Counted from the stretch's first letter, positions 1 through 10,890 are shown. The stretch is 64,000 nt of DNA from Fragilaria crotonensis (GCA_022925895.1 JAKSYS010000003.1:310001-374000); one strand, 5' to 3'. Numbers and translations are program-made. Notes: generated by a model not told the origin, from the letters alone.

Positions 1-1112
1 GGAGTTGTTGAAAAGCAGAAAGAAAGCCTCTTCAGAATCAGGGCAATGGAACTTATGTAAGTCTAGGATTGGCAATGCTGGTGTAAAATTAGAAGCACAG
101 AAGAGGCAGCTTGAATTTAATGAGCACCAAGCAAGCGAGGCTTGCACTTGAGATTTAAAAGAACGAGGCACAGACACTCGAGAAAGCGCAGACGACCACT
201 GGAGAAGTACAGTGCAGATGAGAATTCCGTGAATAAAAAGGTTTGGGGAGATATGGTTGTTAGGTGGGTTCGTCCGCCTGCAGCATAGGTTGATCATCTC
301 CTGAAGGACTTGAACTGTAAAGATTGAATTCCCCCCAAACCAGCATCTGTACCTCATGAGGAGGGGATGATGTATGTTCTTCCAAGAAGAGGACATGATG
401 CAAATGCCCCTACCCATTCCAATCACACCAGTGATAACAGTCTAATCAATAAAGTAACAACATGCATGTTTCCCATAAAAAAATCACTCTTGACCAACTC
501 AAATACCATGGATCAACATCGCGTGGCATCGGGAATATGATTTCGAAGTATGGATAATTGAATTGTGCCAATACATGACTATACTATCGTCTCCATCACT
601 AAGTCTGATGCGACAGCCCCAAAGTTGACACACAGTGTTTCACTTTGTAACATTCAGTCGTAGAGCAATCATGAATGAATGTCGAATTGAATGAAAATTG
701 CGTCACTAGTGACTCGACAGTCCAGTTACTAGTACTACAGTATGACGATCAAAAATGCAGAAGAAAAGTTCGATTAAGCATATCTCCGTCAATGTCGGTT
801 GCCCCATCAATATGATTATATTATGTGAGTCTTAGATGTGTCACATTTGTCTTTTCCAATGTGACGGAATTTGTGGACATCCGAGCTTTGCTACCGGTAC
901 CAGGTACTTGTAGTGAATAATTCTTCTTTGGGTCCAGGGAGTTCGGAGCACTGTGTAGCACTGTAGTAGTGTGTACCCGTGACCCGTAGTGCCAAGATGT
1001 GTACGGTAGTGTCTAATGTCGACTGTCAAATCCAGAGTAACAAGTACTGGTACTCAAAAACAATTTTACTGTGTTACCACCTGTTACTCCAGATCCTGTA
1101 GCTGCTACTGTA

Positions 1113-1147
1113 CATTCCTCATTCCTCATTCCTCATCCCTCATTCCA
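1113..1147. repeat. Tandem CATTCCT heptamer, five units
   Basis: Five consecutive 7-bp units of CATTCCT with single-base variation in the last two. It lies in non-coding sequence and is an ordinary microsatellite. Confidence 0.85.
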
Positions 1148-1198
1148 TACATTTTTGAATTGATAGATATCCTACTCCTTTTTAAATTTGGTTTGTGC

Positions 1199-1216
1199 GT
1201 GTGTGTGTGTGTGTGT
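1199..1216. repeat. (GT)n microsatellite
   Basis: A short uninterrupted GT dinucleotide run in non-coding sequence. No function is apparent. Confidence 0.85.
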
Positions 1217-1728
1217 CTGTTACGGAGTATGACCACTCTGGGGTACTGTTGTACTGTTACGTGGATTACATGTACTACAGGTCTACAGTACATAAATCGA
1301 CGGTAATTTATGTTGAAACGACAGTGTCTTACATTACTGTAGTACCGTACTGTATTAATTCAAAGCTACTGGACGGAATAGTCATCGAATTTGCTGTAAA
1401 CAGGTTGTTTCACAAATGCTACTGTAAACACCAGTATGTATCATACGCCTCCGATCAGTTGTGAGGAACCCACTAGTATATTTTAAAAAGATGTTTTAAG
1501 TTTTTTGTAACGATATATAGGTATATAGGGAATCTGTACTGTCACAACATTTCTCCGTAGGCTCCCGTTTCCCGTCTATCAGTACTGCATTTTAGGAGGA
1601 GAAAAAATGTATGAAGGCAGTCGTTTGGCCGCCAAAAATTCTTATCAAGTCACGGGAAAACTCCGAAAACAGCGATGAGCAACCGTTGCGGTTCGTGAAC
1701 GCTTGTGCACCATTGCACGCAGTCGTGA

Positions 1729-2568
1729 ATGAGCACCATGCACAGGCGGGCCAAGTCTGAAAACTATTGTGTCAACGAAGTGGAGTTGCTTCGAACAGAA
1801 AAACAAGAACTGGCAAAAAAGGGTAACACAACTCCCTCCACAACAATACGTGAAGCAGGAACACAGCGAGAATCAAACCTGTTTGTGCTGGCTGAACGCA
1901 GGACGATAACTACATATTGGATGGGTGCTCGAAGGCATACAAAGAAGGTCACCGTGACACCAGGAGACTGTTCGTCAGTCTCAACGGACGAAACGCATGA
2001 ATCGTCGCCCTTCACCCCAATTCATGAAAATCGCCCCCGTCGACAGAGCCTGATGACGATGATCGACCGGTTACCTCCCGAACGACAGACTGAACTACTT
2101 CTTCCTGATCTTGACCATGATGTCGATCTTGTCAAACCGCAAAAGATCAGCATTTGGACTTCCAAGTTCATGACGACAATGTACATTATTACCGCAGTTG
2201 CATTTGTATCGAGGAACCATCGATTACTCTACGCCATTCCTCTCTATGTTCTCTATGAAGGCCTCCAAGTTATTCTGAAGTGGAAGAACTTTGTTGCTGA
2301 CGACCCTCAGTTGAAGGTGGCACGATCGCATATTTCTGGCCACATGAGGATAGTCACGAAGGAAGCAAATAAGTCGAAAGAGGGCGGTTACATCCGACGA
2401 CGACAAGAAGCATTTGTGGCTGGAATGAGCGGGACGTCGCTTACTTATGCACACGAGTTTTTGGCACGACAATCAGATGCGATTCGACGTCGAGTTATGG
2501 ACGAGCACAGGCGAACGATGGTATCGTATGGCATTGGTGGAGGCACTGGTGGGATTGAACCAAAATAG
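1729..2568 (+). CDS. Hypothetical membrane protein
   Basis: An open frame of 279 residues that I do not recognise. Residues 1-140 are hydrophilic, rich in Arg, Thr and Ser, and look disordered. A hydrophobic part follows at about 146-183 (FMTTMYIITAVAF, then LLYAIPLYVLYEGLQVIL), best read as two short membrane segments or a hairpin. The tail is basic and charged (RRRQEAF, RRRVMDEHRR). A second Met at residue 4 could also start the protein. No neighbour suggests a role. The frame is clearly longer than its shadows and its composition is protein-like, so I think the gene is real, but the function is unknown. Confidence 0.5.
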   Translation: MSTMHRRAKSENYCVNEVELLRTEKQELAKKGNTTPSTTIREAGTQRESNLFVLAERRTITTYWMGARRHTKKVTVTPGDCSSVSTDETHESSPFTPIHENRPRRQSLMTMIDRLPPERQTELLLPDLDHDVDLVKPQKISIWTSKFMTTMYIITAVAFVSRNHRLLYAIPLYVLYEGLQVILKWKNFVADDPQLKVARSHISGHMRIVTKEANKSKEGGYIRRRQEAFVAGMSGTSLTYAHEFLARQSDAIRRRVMDEHRRTMVSYGIGGGTGGIEPK

Positions 2569-3595
2569 TCCCCTCTCAGTCGGTATTGCTCTGCTCAGAA
2601 GTCCGAAGATTGCATATCATAATCATGTTGGTTTTAGGATAGATTTTCAAAGAGATACATTAGGTTCTACCAGAATACGGTTAGACACTCTCTAGCTAGA
2701 CCTGCGGAACTCGGCGGATTTGGTACGACTGTTCGTACAGTATGACATGTATGCAAAAGGAATGATGTGTAGGACACTGTATAATGAGTACAGCTACTCT
2801 TCTACTAGAGTATTGAACAATATCGGTAGTTGTTCGCTGTGGAACACGGGCTCTAAATGGTTCAATCCCACATCCAAGGACACCCATCCGAGTGACCAGG
2901 TACCAGTACTAAAACCGTGTCTGCGTATGTCATACAACACCATATCACGACTGACTACAAGACAAGATTTCACAACACGAATTTCGAAAATGTGGGCACA
3001 ACATGTCGTCTGTCCGGCTTACGGCAGCGCGTGGAGTTGCGACCTGCGGAAATTGTCTGAAAACGAACCTTCCTGGACTCGTCGTCATCTTCAGAAACCT
3101 TGAGGCTCGCGACTCCTACGGCTCAGCTCCAGAGTCGATAGCTTAATGACCAAGAGGTCGGCATCTGAAATGGCAAATGGAAGCCCCACCGATGGAGAAC
3201 CCATGGTAAGAGACGATACATCCCTGGAACCACGTCGGCTGTAGTTTTTAAATCGTCGAGAGCTCGCGCAGGCGTGGCGTCAAGCATCGAAATCACATTT
3301 TTTTCTCCCAATTTTTCGAATCCCTGAACTACGAGAAAGCCAACTAAGCCAAATAGGTCGTATGCCATCACATTCCTCCGACGTCGATGATTGAAGCGGT
3401 GCGCGGTCCTGGTTACCTCTGGTGTACAAATGGCAAGCATTTTGCTTGTTTGAAGTCCTTTTGATACTCACACGTTTTGTCATATTCCGTTTTCGACGTT
3501 ATCGCGTCTAGGAGATTGATCAACCCAAGCGGGGATCTCTCCTCACGCTTCTAAGTCGTCCTTCACCTTATGCATCCGAATCGGGTGCCCTACCG
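2569..3595. other. Intergenic, possible small gene only
   Basis: About 1 kb between the hypothetical membrane protein and UBA3. A minus-strand open stretch at 3123-3440 has protein-like composition (from 3368: MAYDLFGLVGFLVVQ). I could not build a satisfying spliced model around it, so it is not called as a gene. Nothing else is recognised. Confidence 0.4.
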
Positions 3596-4837
3596 ATGGG
3601 AGAGTTTGAACCTGTCACATGTGACCTTAGTGATACAACGCTGGCGAAATTCGTCGGCAAAATGCTCGCTGACAGCGCTAAGGTCTTAGTGGTGGGGGCC
3701 GGAGGTTTGGGATGTGAGCTTCTTAAGGATCTGGCTATGTCTGGAATTTCTAATGTGGAAGTCATTGATCTTGATACTATTGATGTCACCAACTTGAATC
3801 GCCAATTTCTCTTTCGACAAAAGGACGTCGGCTCGTCCAAAGCTAAGGTGGCTGCCGCATTTATCAATGAACGATGTCCCTGGATGAAAGTGGTGGCACA
3901 TCATGGCATGATTCAAGACAAGCCGTCCTCGTTCTATGCATCTTTCAACTGTATCATTTCGGGACTTGACAATGTCGAGGCGCGCAGGTGGTTGAATGCT
4001 ACTGTTTGTGGACTGGTGCAATTTGATGAAGATGGTGATCCTGACCCATCGACAATAATTCCGATCATAGACGGGGGCACCGAGGGCTTTTCGGGTCAAG
4101 CTCGTGTGATTCTTCCACGGATCACCTCTTGCTTCGAGTGCTCTTTGGATGCCTTTCCTCCTCAAAGATCCTTTCCACTCTGTACCATTGCTGAAACACC
4201 ACGGAAACCTGAACACTGCATCGCCTACGCCTCCATTCTGCAGTGGCCCAAGGAGTTCCCTGAGAAGAAGTTGGATACAGACTCGCCAGAGGATATGAAG
4301 TGGATTTACGAAAAAGCCCTTGAGCGATCGAAACAATACAACATCCCTGGTGTGACGTACATGCTCACCATGGGCGTCATTAAGAATATCATTCCTGCGG
4401 TGGCATCAACTAATGCTATCGTATCTGCTGCTTGCGTGAACGAGGCGATCAAAATTCTGACATTTTGCTCGCAAACGCTCAACACGTATATGATGTACAT
4501 GGGCTCGGAAGGCGTTTACTCTCACACCTTTGTGTACGAGCGCAAGGATGACTGTCCTGTTTGCACATCCGCCGTTCGCACCATGACAGTTCGCCCGCAC
4601 CAGTCGCTCAATCAGGTGCTTCAGCAGCTCAAGGATGGAGATCTACGTCTCCAATCACCTTCCGTCACCAGTGGTCACAAGACCTTGTACATGCAAAAGC
4701 CTCCCGCCCTGGAAAAGGCGACACGACCTAACCTTGACAAGGCCATGTCGGCTTTGATCGATTCCGGGGATGAACTGACAATCACGGATCCTGTCTTGCA
4801 GAATATCAATTTGACGCTCTCCGTCGTTTTCGAATAG
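3596..4837 (+). CDS. UBA3: NEDD8-activating enzyme E1 catalytic subunit (UBA3)
   Basis: Catalytic half of the heterodimeric E1 that adenylates NEDD8 and passes it as a thioester to the E2 UBC12, feeding cullin neddylation. The 413-residue product is close to the usual UBA3 length. The nucleotide-binding loop GAGGLG is at 34-39, followed by the acidic strand VIDLDTIDVTNLNRQF at 56-71. The catalytic cysteine is C196 in FPLCTIAETPRKPEHC, the UBA3-type crossover motif. Zinc ligand pairs are C179/C182 and C320/C323 (CPVC). The C-terminal part from about 330 is the ubiquitin-fold domain that docks the E2. An upstream ATG at 3571 is out of frame, so the start at 3596 is preferred. The gene is intronless and converges on the racemase gene, with 91 bp between stop codons. 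Confidence 0.95.
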   Translation: MGEFEPVTCDLSDTTLAKFVGKMLADSAKVLVVGAGGLGCELLKDLAMSGISNVEVIDLDTIDVTNLNRQFLFRQKDVGSSKAKVAAAFINERCPWMKVVAHHGMIQDKPSSFYASFNCIISGLDNVEARRWLNATVCGLVQFDEDGDPDPSTIIPIIDGGTEGFSGQARVILPRITSCFECSLDAFPPQRSFPLCTIAETPRKPEHCIAYASILQWPKEFPEKKLDTDSPEDMKWIYEKALERSKQYNIPGVTYMLTMGVIKNIIPAVASTNAIVSAACVNEAIKILTFCSQTLNTYMMYMGSEGVYSHTFVYERKDDCPVCTSAVRTMTVRPHQSLNQVLQQLKDGDLRLQSPSVTSGHKTLYMQKPPALEKATRPNLDKAMSALIDSGDELTITDPVLQNINLTLSVVFE

Positions 4838-4928
4838 ACAAATTTTACAACGCACGCCGAAAAGTTGGGAATAAGCGTAACCTACAGTCTTCTGTTAGCG
4901 TTCTGCCATATACCCGGAAAGCACTGTC

Positions 4929-6053
4929 TTATAGTCCCATCTCCTCCATCAGCCTGCACGTCTTCAATATATCTACGTTCCCACCACACAGGACGATGAC
5001 AATGTTCGTAACACCATTTTCGGCAGTGTATTTTGCATTGAATTCCTTGCCCATGGCAACAGCGACACCGACACCCGCACTGGGTTCAATGCAGACTTTG
5101 AGTTGCTCCCAAATCAGCTTGGTGGCACGAAGAATCTCCTCTTCCGACACTGTAAAAATATCATCCACAAGATCGCGAATAACTGGCCACGTATTCGGAC
5201 CAAGGGTCGTTTTGAGACCATCCGCGACGCTGTCCAACTTATTGTCGGCGGCATGCTTCAAAGGTTCTCCAGCCTCGAAAGATCGTTTGGCATCGTCTAG
5301 TCGGGAGGGTTCTGCCAAGATGATTTTGACGTTGTCGCCCAACATTCCCCGCAGTGCCACAGCGTTGCCGGATGCCAAACCGCCACCTCCGACGGGAATG
5401 ATCACGGCATCTGGCTTTTCGACTCCAAAGTCCTTGATTTGTTCCAATAGCTCGAGCGATGCCGTCCCCTGACCGGCAATTACCTTGGGATTCTCCGATG
5501 GGTGAATGAAGATGGCGCCTCGTTCGGCAACAATTCGATCGGCTTCTTCTTCGCGAGCCTCATTGGTGTTTTCCACCAAGATAACTTCCGCTCCGTAGGA
5601 TCTTGTTCCTTCCTGCTTGATTGCTGGTGCACCCTTGGGCATGACGATCGTAGCCTTGACAAGACGTTTTTCAGTCGATGCGGCTTGAGCTGCCAGCGCC
5701 AGGGCTTGTGCATGATTTCCACTGGAATGCGTCACGACTGCCAGGGGTTGTTGTTGCGTCGTTGTTGTTGATGACGATGACGTAGTATTCGTTGTATTTT
5801 CCAGTTCATACTGGACAGCATTGAGAGCCCCACGAAACTTGAAAGATCCCGTGCGTTGCATGGCTTCAACCTTGAAAAATAAGGCTTTGTTGTTTAGTAA
5901 TCCTCCCGAGTTTATCATTGACAACATGCTCGCAGACGCCGGAAGCAAGGGCGTCCGCGTGGCCAAACCATTGATCCGGACTGCCGCATCCTGGACGTCG
6001 CTCAAGCTAATGCAGTGTTCATGCTTAACTTCTGCTTCGTCGCCGGACGACAT
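4929..6053 (-). CDS. SRR: Serine racemase / threonine dehydratase-like PLP enzyme
   Basis: A fold-type II PLP enzyme of 374 residues. The family interconverts L- and D-serine and also eliminates water from serine or threonine. The Schiff-base lysine is K72 in SFKFRGA. The phosphate and substrate loop SSGNHAQAL is at 110-118, with S111 at the position of the second catalytic base of serine racemase. The glycine loop VGGGGLASG (221-229) binds the PLP phosphate. A Thr/Ser/Gln-rich stretch (about 88-102) interrupts the N-terminal domain and looks like a species-specific loop. The length and the lack of a C-terminal ACT domain favour serine racemase over biosynthetic threonine deaminase, but sequence alone cannot separate racemase from dehydratase activity. 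No targeting peptide is seen, so it is probably cytosolic. Confidence 0.85.
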   Translation of the reverse strand: MSSGDEAEVKHEHCISLSDVQDAAVRINGLATRTPLLPASASMLSMINSGGLLNNKALFFKVEAMQRTGSFKFRGALNAVQYELENTTNTTSSSSTTTTQQQPLAVVTHSSGNHAQALALAAQAASTEKRLVKATIVMPKGAPAIKQEGTRSYGAEVILVENTNEAREEEADRIVAERGAIFIHPSENPKVIAGQGTASLELLEQIKDFGVEKPDAVIIPVGGGGLASGNAVALRGMLGDNVKIILAEPSRLDDAKRSFEAGEPLKHAADNKLDSVADGLKTTLGPNTWPVIRDLVDDIFTVSEEEILRATKLIWEQLKVCIEPSAGVGVAVAMGKEFNAKYTAENGVTNIVIVLCGGNVDILKTCRLMEEMGL

Positions 6054-6709
6054 ATCTCAGGATTCAAGAGGACTTGTTGACAGGGTGAAAGGAAGGAGGA
6101 AGAAGTCAGACCAGGTCTAAAACGCCACACTTGAATCGTATGGCTGCAAGTCAACAATGTGATGAGGAAAGATACAACTGTCCGATGACGGCCTTTCTGG
6201 GACACTCATCAGCGTAAGTACATATACTCCAGTATCCAGTACCAGGTACTCAGTACATGGTACCTGGTACCGTACCGGCATCCACTCGGTACTGTACAAC
6301 TGCGTTGAGAAGTACCTGGTAGTAGTACTGTCGTATGTGCCACCGTACGTACCAGACAGAGCTGCTGGTCAAATACTGGTAGTGTTGCGTACTGTACTCC
6401 AATCTCCAGTACTTGTATGCCAGGTAGACATTGCACAAGAAAAAGTAATCGTTACCAAACTGGGGTTGCCTGCCAATCAGGAATCAGGATGAGCCTATGG
6501 TCATGCAAACAACTTCTTGAAACACTTTTAGTGTCATCCATAAACTACTTGGAGTATTCCGTATTCTGCAGTTATATCATAGCAAATCTGTTTTGGGATT
6601 GCCTGTTGAGTCGTTCATATGTTGTCGGTGATCGTTCCTCCGCATACAAACCCCGTCCCAATAAATCCGACCAAATCTCTATGGAATGATATCACAGTCC
6701 CATTGTGGA
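6054..6709. repeat. GTAC-rich intergenic tract
   Basis: Between two minus-strand genes. About 6225-6430 is densely packed with overlapping words such as CCAGTACC, GTACCTGGTACC and TACTGTAC, many of them palindromic around GTAC. Similar tracts occur in most gene-poor parts of the window. No gene is supported. Confidence 0.5.
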
Positions 6710-7276
6710 CTATGTAAAGCATTGCATAGAATCTACGCTTGTCCTCTGGCGCTTGTGTCGATTTTGCAGTTTCATGCTGTTATCGATTGTACCTTGCGGA
6801 CTAGTAGTATAAGTACCAGTAGAAACCACATTAGTGTTCGCATCCTGCCCCTGGAATCGCTTACCCCTTCCCTCGTGTAAAATCAACATGAAGTCCGCTT
6901 GACTCATAAATCTATTCTCCTGCAAACACAACGTGGCACACTGGAGAAAGAGTTGCTGCAGACGCCGACTGCTAAGACTGTCAAAGGCCTCGCCGAACGC
7001 CTGTCGTTGAGGTCCGGCACCCAACGAATAATACACTCTCCTCCCGTGCCGCACAGAAGCAACGTCGTGAAGATACAACTTTCGCATCGCCGTCCCCTGA
7101 AAGACAGGCTCCCACTCGGACAAGTCCAGGCGATTCCACGACTGCTGGAGGTATGCGAGGATCTGGCGATCCTGGAGCGACTGGTCTCGCGATGTTGACG
7201 TAACGTCCACTTCCATTGCTGTTTTCGAGTCGGGAGATGCCACCATGGAACCGAATGGATCGAGAGAAGCAGTCAT
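6710..7276 (-). CDS. Hypothetical protein, possibly nuclear
   Basis: An open frame of 188 residues that I do not recognise. It has a mostly helical centre (residues 35-125, with RQILAYLQQSWNRL and LSSRRLQQLFLQCATLC). It ends in a basic run (KLQNRHKRQRTSVD) that could be a nuclear localisation signal. The composition is protein-like and the frame is clearly better than the overlapping frames on the other strand. Function is unknown. Extra exons on either side cannot be excluded. Confidence 0.45.
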   Translation of the reverse strand: MTASLDPFGSMVASPDSKTAMEVDVTSTSRDQSLQDRQILAYLQQSWNRLDLSEWEPVFQGTAMRKLYLHDVASVRHGRRVYYSLGAGPQRQAFGEAFDSLSSRRLQQLFLQCATLCLQENRFMSQADFMLILHEGRGKRFQGQDANTNVVSTGTYTTSPQGTIDNSMKLQNRHKRQRTSVDSMQCFT

Positions 7277-8029
7277 TTTATTGTTTGGACTTTGGACTCT
7301 TATCTCTTGTGATCCGACGGCAGGTCAATCCAACGTGCGAGCACTACAATGAACGCTCTGCCGATGCGAAAGTGAGAGCAAAATTATGTGGCAGATGGTA
7401 CGAAATGTTTGTAAGTGAGGCACCTCCTCCTCCCGAAGGAAATCGTGCAAAGGCAAAATGTCAATCTTTAGAAAGAGAGTACATATCAAAAAATGTTTGT
7501 ACCATATTCGATGTTGCCACGAACTGGAATTTGAACTCGAAGTGTGCGCTCTGTACAAAGATTAGTATTTCTAATTGTCGTCAGCTCTACGAGAACACCA
7601 ACGGTTGGCATTTGGCATCCTGCCAAAGAATGCATATTTCAACTCCGCGTCTCGTGTGTATCTCTCTACTAACTTGTGTAGAACTATACTGATTCCTCAC
7701 CTTTTCCACTGTCACTATTTTCACCCTCAAGATTCAAAATCGGCAACGCGTTTGTCTGAATAAAGATTTCGGCGAGATCTCGTCGATCCTCATCATCCAA
7801 GTGATTCGTTGTGTCTGCGTCATTGGGAGCCCGTTGTACGGCTGACAATACGTACCAGTACCTAGTAGACCCCCTGCGACTGCATCTAAATCAGCACCAA
7901 TTGATTACGGCCAGAACGGAATTAAACTGCTCCGCGCATCGACCAGCACGTGTGACTTGTATGCAGATAGCACAACTTTGAGTTTTGCCATCACTTCCTT
8001 TTTGCGCATTCGACCCAAGAACGAGCAAC
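7277..8029. other. Intergenic, nothing recognised
   Basis: About 750 bases between the divergently placed hypothetical protein and the Pkr1-like gene. A plus-strand open stretch at 7216-7692 lacks protein-like character. The space presumably holds both promoters, but no specific site can be named. Confidence 0.4.
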
Positions 8030-8311
8030 ATGTCATTCATTTCCGACATTATGGCCCCCGGGGGTGGCGTCCTTCTACTTCCGTTTGTCCGAGTGGTGAT
8101 TACTCTCCTGCTGGTGTGCACCATTACGACCTTCATCGCCGGTGTGGCACGTATTCATATGGCAATTCTCTCCTTCCTTTCGGGAGGTTTACTCGTTTCA
8201 CTTCACATGTTTGAGACTGCCTACAATAACATTAAAAATCGATCAGAAAGCAGCAGCAACTCGTCAGTGCCAACAAACAGGAATTCAAGTGATGCAGGCA
8301 AGACCGATTGA
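8030..8311 (+). CDS. Pkr1-like V-ATPase assembly factor (ER membrane)
   Basis: A small protein of 93 residues from the ATG at 8030, which has a good context (CAACATGT). An in-frame ATG at 7985 would add 15 residues. It has an amphipathic start and a proline/glycine-containing linker (MAPGGGVLLLP), then two membrane segments at about 15-36 and 40-62. The second includes the motif RIHMAILSFLSGGLLVSL. This layout and the H-x-x-I-L-S-x-L-x-G-G-L signature resemble Pkr1, the ER protein that helps assemble the V-ATPase V0 sector in fungi. A Ser/Asn-rich hydrophilic tail ends the protein. The family call rests on a short motif remembered from fungal members, so it is tentative. A different small two-helix ER protein is the main alternative. 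Confidence 0.5.
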   Translation: MSFISDIMAPGGGVLLLPFVRVVITLLLVCTITTFIAGVARIHMAILSFLSGGLLVSLHMFETAYNNIKNRSESSSNSSVPTNRNSSDAGKTD

Positions 8312-8730
8312 AGATTGCACTGCACAGCATGCGCGATGACAGCGTCAAGATCTCTCCTCGCGCCACTCAGGGATGTGTGGCGCAGAAAGTGGTTCGAGGG
8401 GATCTCTCGTTGCTGTTGCTTGTTCTTCTGAACACTTCCAGTAACATTTTAGAACACATGTGTTTTCACCATGCTCGATTCAAGCAATATATTGCTCGTA
8501 TCTTAAACTGTCCTCGTATTTAACGGTACTTTTTCCCTACGAAAATGGTCTTACCACCGTCCGGCCGCATTCGATAACCGCCATTCAAAGCTATTTTGTG
8601 AGGTCAAATTCACGGACATCACGCTCGATCACGTGGTTAGTCTTACTATTCATCACCCATGATCGTTCTACCTTGTTATCGACGCAACGAGGGTCGAGAG
8701 GTGTGTGTGCGTGTGTGTGTTTTGTGAACC
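8312..8730. other. Intergenic before PRORP-1
   Basis: About 420 bases with no supported gene, ending in a short GT-rich run (8700-8720) just upstream of the PRORP-1 start. It probably contains the 3' end of the Pkr1-like transcript and the PRORP-1 promoter. Confidence 0.4.
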
Positions 8731-10890
8731 ATGAAGAGTGTTTGGTTGCACATCCTTGGGACTGCTTCATTATCGCACCTCGCCAACAGCTTGGTCGCAG
8801 TTGGACAACGACGACAGCCGCGATTCCCCTCCTGCGTTTTGACGTCGTCCCACACCACGACGCCGGATGTTACTACGATCATGAACAGCGAGAACAACAA
8901 ACAAATGAGACATCGCTTTAGCAAAAGAACAACCGCCACGGCTTGCTTCGGTATGGCTCATAGTCAGGATGTCACTACACCGTCGTCACCCCGAGGAGCG
9001 GACGACCCTTGGGATGCGTATGTGTCCATGGTGAACCTCGTCCAGGGCAAGGTTCGAATCCCTAAAAAGGTGGTCACCGACCCGGGAGAGCTGGACATTG
9101 CTCCCGCCCTACAATATTTGACGTGCCAAGAAGAAATTCTGGAGACGCCAGTTCTCGGCAGTGACTTTGAAACGACATTATCCGGTCAGAGAGCAGCATT
9201 CATGGCAAAGACCAACCTCACGACGTTTCAATATGATTATGCCATGAAGGTACTTGCGTACATTGGTGACTTTTGCGCAAAGAAACAGGAACCGCGTCCT
9301 CTAGCGATTGCTTGGCGCAAACTAATGGAGAGCGGCGTGTCTCCCAGAGAAAACACAATCAGCACCTACATGTATGCCCTCTCACTCGACGAAAGCACGT
9401 CCCAGATGTGCGGGCAAGCCGCCACCTTCCACGACCTTCTGTTTGAACCGAATGAAAAGACAATTGCGCTACGAATTAAAAGTCTGATTGCCTCCGGCGA
9501 CGCGGTAGGTGCCGAGCTGCTTTTGCAGAGGCTTCCCAACAACGATTGGACTCGCCTCCGGACCTATTTGCCAATCCTGATGCACTACCGCGACAAAAGT
9601 GATTCGGGTTCCGTACTGCGACTCCATCGACGAATGAAACAAGCTCCGGGCGTACATTTCGACTCTGACACCTACGCTATAGTGATCGGAACGATTGCCG
9701 AGAATGGAGGATTCCGACGCGACGCGACCCCCATCAATGGCGCACTTGACGTGGGTTACACTAGTACGCACGGTCCCCGTCTTTTGGATGAGATTCTACA
9801 AGAAATGGCAGATGATATATTGGAGCTGAATGTTGCGTCAGTGCGGGTGTTGTACAATGCCTTTGTTCGAGGTTTCAAGGGTTGTCTACCCTCGTCAGTA
9901 GAACCACTCCTCAACGAGGGGGCGGATCTATCGGTGTGCAACGATCCTGCTACGGAGAATGAACTCATTCTTAATCGTGTGGCTGTGGACAAAACCACGG
10001 GCATATGTTCTCGATCTAGAGAAAAGCTGCAACTTTTCCAATTGGACGCGGCAAGTCGGTTGCACGTGCAAAATACGCTAAAATCAATGGCGAAGGATCA
10101 ATTTGCGGAATTCCAACTCAAAGCAACCGATAAATCCTCCAAGTCGCCCAATTCGACCAAACAGAAGAAAAGTGTCGAAGATTTTGACAGTGATTATCCG
10201 GTCGTGGAGCTGCAAAATTTTGCCACTTGGCTGAAGGATCGCGATGGACACTTTACTGCGATTGTTGATGGCGCCAACATCGCCTACTTCGGCCACGGAA
10301 TTGTCAAGTACAGCCAGATTCAACATGTCGTGGCGAAACTAGAAGCCATGAATGAACGCCCTCTCGTTGTGATGCCGTTCAAGTATCTCCAGCCAAGATT
10401 CCACGCGAGCATCGGTAAGGTACAAAATCTATCCGAGAGGGATTTTGCAGTGATAAACCGCCTGGATTTGGAAGGAAAACTGTATCGAGTGCCACCTAAG
10501 TGCTTGGATGACTATTATTGGATGATGGCATCCATCGTTGGTCAAGACGAAACTGCTGTCGATGCTGAAGGCCAGGAGGGACGATTTCCTGGCATCCGTC
10601 CCATGTTGATTACAAATGACCAAATGAGAGACCACAAACTGGAGCTCCTGGAACCCAGGTTGTTCCGCAGATGGTGCAGTTGTCATATCGTGAACTACAG
10701 CTTTCCTGACTCATATAGTGATGAATGGGATGAGAGGACACTCGATTTCTATCCTGCAGATGTGTTCAGCCGAGAGATTCAAGGCAATCCGTCAGAGTTA
10801 AGTGCAGACAGGAATCCCGTTGGCAGCCGCTGTTGGCATTTCCCAGTTAGCGAGTGGGATGATCATGAACTTTTTTGCCTTAGAATATAA
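8731..10890 (+). CDS. PRORP: Protein-only RNase P, copy 1 (PRORP)
   Basis: Single-protein RNase P that removes the 5' leader of precursor tRNAs. It has 719 residues and no intron. The start MKSVWLHILGTASLSHLANS looks like a signal or organelle-targeting peptide. Residues about 160-420 form a helical PPR-type RNA-binding region. The central domain has GICSRS, where the usual CxxC zinc pair is reduced to CxxS. The NYN metallonuclease domain has DGANIAYFG (D513), DDYYWM (D593, D594) and TNDQMRDH (D630, D634), matching the catalytic aspartates of plant PRORP. The C terminus keeps the zinc-binding CWHFP...FC pair (H and C). It converges on a second PRORP gene with 107 bp between stop codons. Targeting to mitochondria or plastid is inferred from the N terminus only. 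Confidence 0.93.
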   Translation: MKSVWLHILGTASLSHLANSLVAVGQRRQPRFPSCVLTSSHTTTPDVTTIMNSENNKQMRHRFSKRTTATACFGMAHSQDVTTPSSPRGADDPWDAYVSMVNLVQGKVRIPKKVVTDPGELDIAPALQYLTCQEEILETPVLGSDFETTLSGQRAAFMAKTNLTTFQYDYAMKVLAYIGDFCAKKQEPRPLAIAWRKLMESGVSPRENTISTYMYALSLDESTSQMCGQAATFHDLLFEPNEKTIALRIKSLIASGDAVGAELLLQRLPNNDWTRLRTYLPILMHYRDKSDSGSVLRLHRRMKQAPGVHFDSDTYAIVIGTIAENGGFRRDATPINGALDVGYTSTHGPRLLDEILQEMADDILELNVASVRVLYNAFVRGFKGCLPSSVEPLLNEGADLSVCNDPATENELILNRVAVDKTTGICSRSREKLQLFQLDAASRLHVQNTLKSMAKDQFAEFQLKATDKSSKSPNSTKQKKSVEDFDSDYPVVELQNFATWLKDRDGHFTAIVDGANIAYFGHGIVKYSQIQHVVAKLEAMNERPLVVMPFKYLQPRFHASIGKVQNLSERDFAVINRLDLEGKLYRVPPKCLDDYYWMMASIVGQDETAVDAEGQEGRFPGIRPMLITNDQMRDHKLELLEPRLFRRWCSCHIVNYSFPDSYSDEWDERTLDFYPADVFSREIQGNPSELSADRNPVGSRCWHFPVSEWDDHELFCLRI

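Larger units (their letters stand above)
1..1728. other. Intergenic, no supported gene
   Basis: No convincing gene is visible. The first 300 bases read as a faint Lys/Glu/Gln-rich coiled-coil-like stretch with several stops, possibly a decayed coding relic. From about 880 to 1340 the sequence is rich in TAC/GTAC words, like other gene-poor parts of the window. A CATTCCT heptamer repeat and a short GT run lie inside it and are listed separately. Confidence 0.5.

Noticed and set aside
2858-2870. GGTTCAATCCC, possible tRNA T-arm
   Set aside because: The flanking bases do not form the T stem, and no acceptor or anticodon stem can be drawn.
3123-3483. Possible small two-exon minus-strand gene
   Set aside because: GTGAGT and GTAACC donors exist, but no acceptor gives a satisfying joined frame, and no domain is recognised.
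9048-9062. GGTTCGAATCC, a tRNA B-box-like word
   Set aside because: Lies inside the PRORP-1 coding frame with no A box or cloverleaf around it.
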